Assembly: GCA_017514765.1 (NCBI GenBank)
Contig: JAFWIU010000005.1
Location: forward strand, 1 to 52,854
Reading direction: 5' to 3'
Source of the DNA: Candidatus Saccharimonadota bacterium
GTDB taxonomy: Bacteria; Patescibacteriota; Saccharimonadia; Saccharimonadales; Saccharimonadaceae
Length of the DNA: 52,854 nucleotides
The stretch's first letter is position 1, and the number at the start of each line of letters is the position of its first letter. A program made the translations under genes and the position numbers. Positions 51,921 to 52,854 of this stretch are shown here, piece after piece. Under the pieces are notes generated by a model. It did no database searches. It saw only the letters and a list, made by a program, of their open reading frames with translations, and was not told the DNA's origin.

Positions 51921-51953
51921 ACCCCAATTATAGCACCTTTTCAAAAAAAGCAC

Positions 51954-51982
51954 TTGCAATTTATTGCAAAATATAGTATAAC
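51954..51982 (+). promoter_or_regulatory. Exporter promoter with operator-like palindrome
   Basis: TTGCAA, 17-bp spacer, TATAAC. The -35 is the left half of a perfect 7-2-7 palindrome (51954-51969, TTGCAAT-TT-ATTGCAA), placed so that a bound dimeric regulator would block RNA polymerase. Predicted transcription start is near 51989, leaving about 245 nt of leader. Confidence 0.7.
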
Positions 51983-52006
51983 AAAGACATGTGTAGATAT
52001 ATTTCC

Positions 52007-52090
52007 ATGCACGAGTCAAATACAACAAAATGGGCCAATCTTTTTGGTCTCATTTCAGTATATCATGACTTGTGCGCGGGAGTTATCTAA
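52007..52090 (+). CDS. Candidate 27-residue leader peptide of the exporter gene
   Basis: ATG at 52007 to TAA at 52090, within the exporter leader RNA. It starts MHESNTTKWANLFG and ends DLCAGVI. The stop codon lies in TTATCTAA (52083-52090), one of three segments that can pair alternatively, so a ribosome on this frame would control RNA folding. There is no clear ribosome binding site (only UAUAUUUCC before the ATG), which weakens the call. Confidence 0.5.
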   Translation: MHESNTTKWANLFGLISVYHDLCAGVI

Positions 52091-52198
52091 AACTTACAAC
52101 CAAACTCTTCCAAATCGGAATTAGATAAACCCCGAAGCAACCGTTTCGGGGTTTATCTAGCCGCACAGAAGCAACCACAAAAGCATTCACGGCGGCTA
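52083..52198 (+). promoter_or_regulatory. Mutually exclusive hairpins in the exporter leader
   Basis: TTATCTAA (52083-52090) can pair with TTAGATAA (52121-52128). The latter is also part of a 15-bp perfect hairpin (52122-52136/52145-52159), and a third stem (52158-52164/52192-52198) follows 22 nt before the ribosome binding site. Only one of the first two can form at a time. No T run follows, so control of translation or RNA stability is more likely than termination. Confidence 0.6.
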
Positions 52199-52234
52199 AA
52201 GCACCTTAACACACGGTTAGAAAGGAGTTAAAAA

Positions 52235-52854
52235 ATGAAAACATCCCATGCTCTTAAAGAAGCTCGGAAAAACTTATTTCTCGTAATGGCGGAATCTGCC
52301 ATTACAGAGGGACTCCTCTGCATGTCCATCATGACGCCATTTTTTAATTCAATCGGATTAAACCAAAGTCAGATATCATTGACCCAAATCTTTTTTACAA
52401 TTGTAGTGCTTATCTTCAATGTTCCCACCGGATACATTGCAGACCGCATCAGTCGTAAATGGGCCAACATTATCGGCGATATAGGCCATGGCATCTTGTT
52501 ACTAGCTTACGCTTTTACTAACAACTTTTTAGGAGTAGTAATCTGCGAAAGCCTCATGGGCATAGCGTCAGCACTCAGTGCCGGCGTCGATCAGAGTCTC
52601 TTGAAACACTTTGCTACCAAAATAGCCAAGGAAACCGACAAATCAGCGAACCATATCTTAAAAACCAAAACTGCTAAGCTAGAATGCGCTAAATACGCTT
52701 GCACCCTATGCTTACTCATGCTCGGTGGCCCCATCGGCGCCATCAGTCTGCGTCTAGCCATAGCGTTATCGAGCATTACGCAATTTGCAGGTGGCATCAT
52801 CAGTATTTTTATCGACGACGATAGCGAAAAACTCGTCCCCGTCCATAAAAACCC
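52235..52854 (+). CDS. MFS-family transporter, 3' end beyond the window
   Basis: ATG at 52235 behind AAAGGAG; the frame is open for 206 codons to the window edge. Membrane helices at about 20-40, 48-70, 78-98, 100-120 and 155-175, with the MFS motif A GYIADRISRKWANIIG between helices 2 and 3 and a Gly/Ser-rich ALSAGVDQSLLKH after helix 4. A drug or small-molecule exporter is the likely role. Its leader has the marks of inducible attenuation. Confidence 0.85.
   Translation, partial: MKTSHALKEARKNLFLVMAESAITEGLLCMSIMTPFFNSIGLNQSQISLTQIFFTIVVLIFNVPTGYIADRISRKWANIIGDIGHGILLLAYAFTNNFLGVVICESLMGIASALSAGVDQSLLKHFATKIAKETDKSANHILKTKTAKLECAKYACTLCLLMLGGPIGAISLRLAIALSSITQFAGGIISIFIDDDSEKLVPVHKN

Noticed and set aside
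52122-52159. 15-bp hairpin as an intrinsic terminator
   Set aside because: No T run follows on either strand.

Overview
The window reads as a stretch of a small, gene-dense genome from the Patescibacteria (CPR), most likely a Candidatus Saccharibacteria (TM7) relative. I infer this from the gene mix: a type IV pilus and competence set, pseudo-enzyme and truncated versions of common enzymes, and surface proteins ending in a YIASRKK-type anchor. The genetic code is standard; TGA ends several genes, for example glmM and the DsbA-like gene. There are about 50 protein genes and seven tRNA genes (His, Gly, initiator Met, Ile-UAU, Arg, Ser, Lys). I see no rRNA, CRISPR array or transposase.

Layout. 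1-4.8 kb holds accessory cell-surface genes: an anchored DUF11-like protein, a large membrane protein with a Pro/Thr-rich tail and an attenuator-like leader, and a soluble coiled-coil protein. The last two are driven by near-identical promoters. 4.9-12.6 kb holds two tRNAs, a tail-anchored protein, tpiA, a phosphomannomutase-like gene, a PfkB-like/class I aldolase fusion, rplY, grpE and hrcA (with a CIRCE operator), and an adenylate-kinase-like gene. 12.6-22.6 kb holds a lamin-tail-domain surface protein, a disulfide-oxidoreductase fold lacking its cysteines, a pilin operon behind a DivIC/FtsB-like gene, and small membrane proteins. 22.6-30.3 kb holds a DsbA-like protein, aspS, a methyltransferase, a PilB-type ATPase, a UPF0371/DUF1846 protein, a VanY-like peptidase and an overlooked 34-residue basic protein. 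30.3-37.9 kb holds pyrG, yebC, two membrane proteins, a short comEC, a GT8 glycosyltransferase and an acyltransferase. 38-46.4 kb is an envelope-sugar block (pta-like, glmM, GNAT, O-antigen-ligase-like, GT4, initiating sugar transferase, glmS). 46.5-49.6 kb is a dprA-like gene behind a RecQ-phosphoribosyltransferase fusion. The right end holds DUF362, CmpB-like and CYTH genes, then an MFS exporter cut by the window edge.

How they work together. The pilins, PilB, ComEC and DprA/RecQ look like a DNA-uptake and processing route. GlmS, GlmM and the glycosyltransferases build surface polysaccharide from amino sugars. tpiA, the aldolase fusion and the Pta-like protein are parts of a reduced glycolysis/acetate route.

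Most notable. (1) About a dozen genes have a TATAAT box exactly 6 nt before the ATG and no ribosome binding site, so leaderless mRNA looks routine here. (2) The exporter at the right edge has an operator-like palindrome, a 27-codon leader peptide and mutually exclusive hairpins, as in drug-inducible attenuation. (3) A 123-bp palindromic element sits in frame inside the O-antigen-ligase-like gene. (4) The kinase domain fused to aldolase has lost its catalytic motif. (5) Several tRNAs have unusual features.
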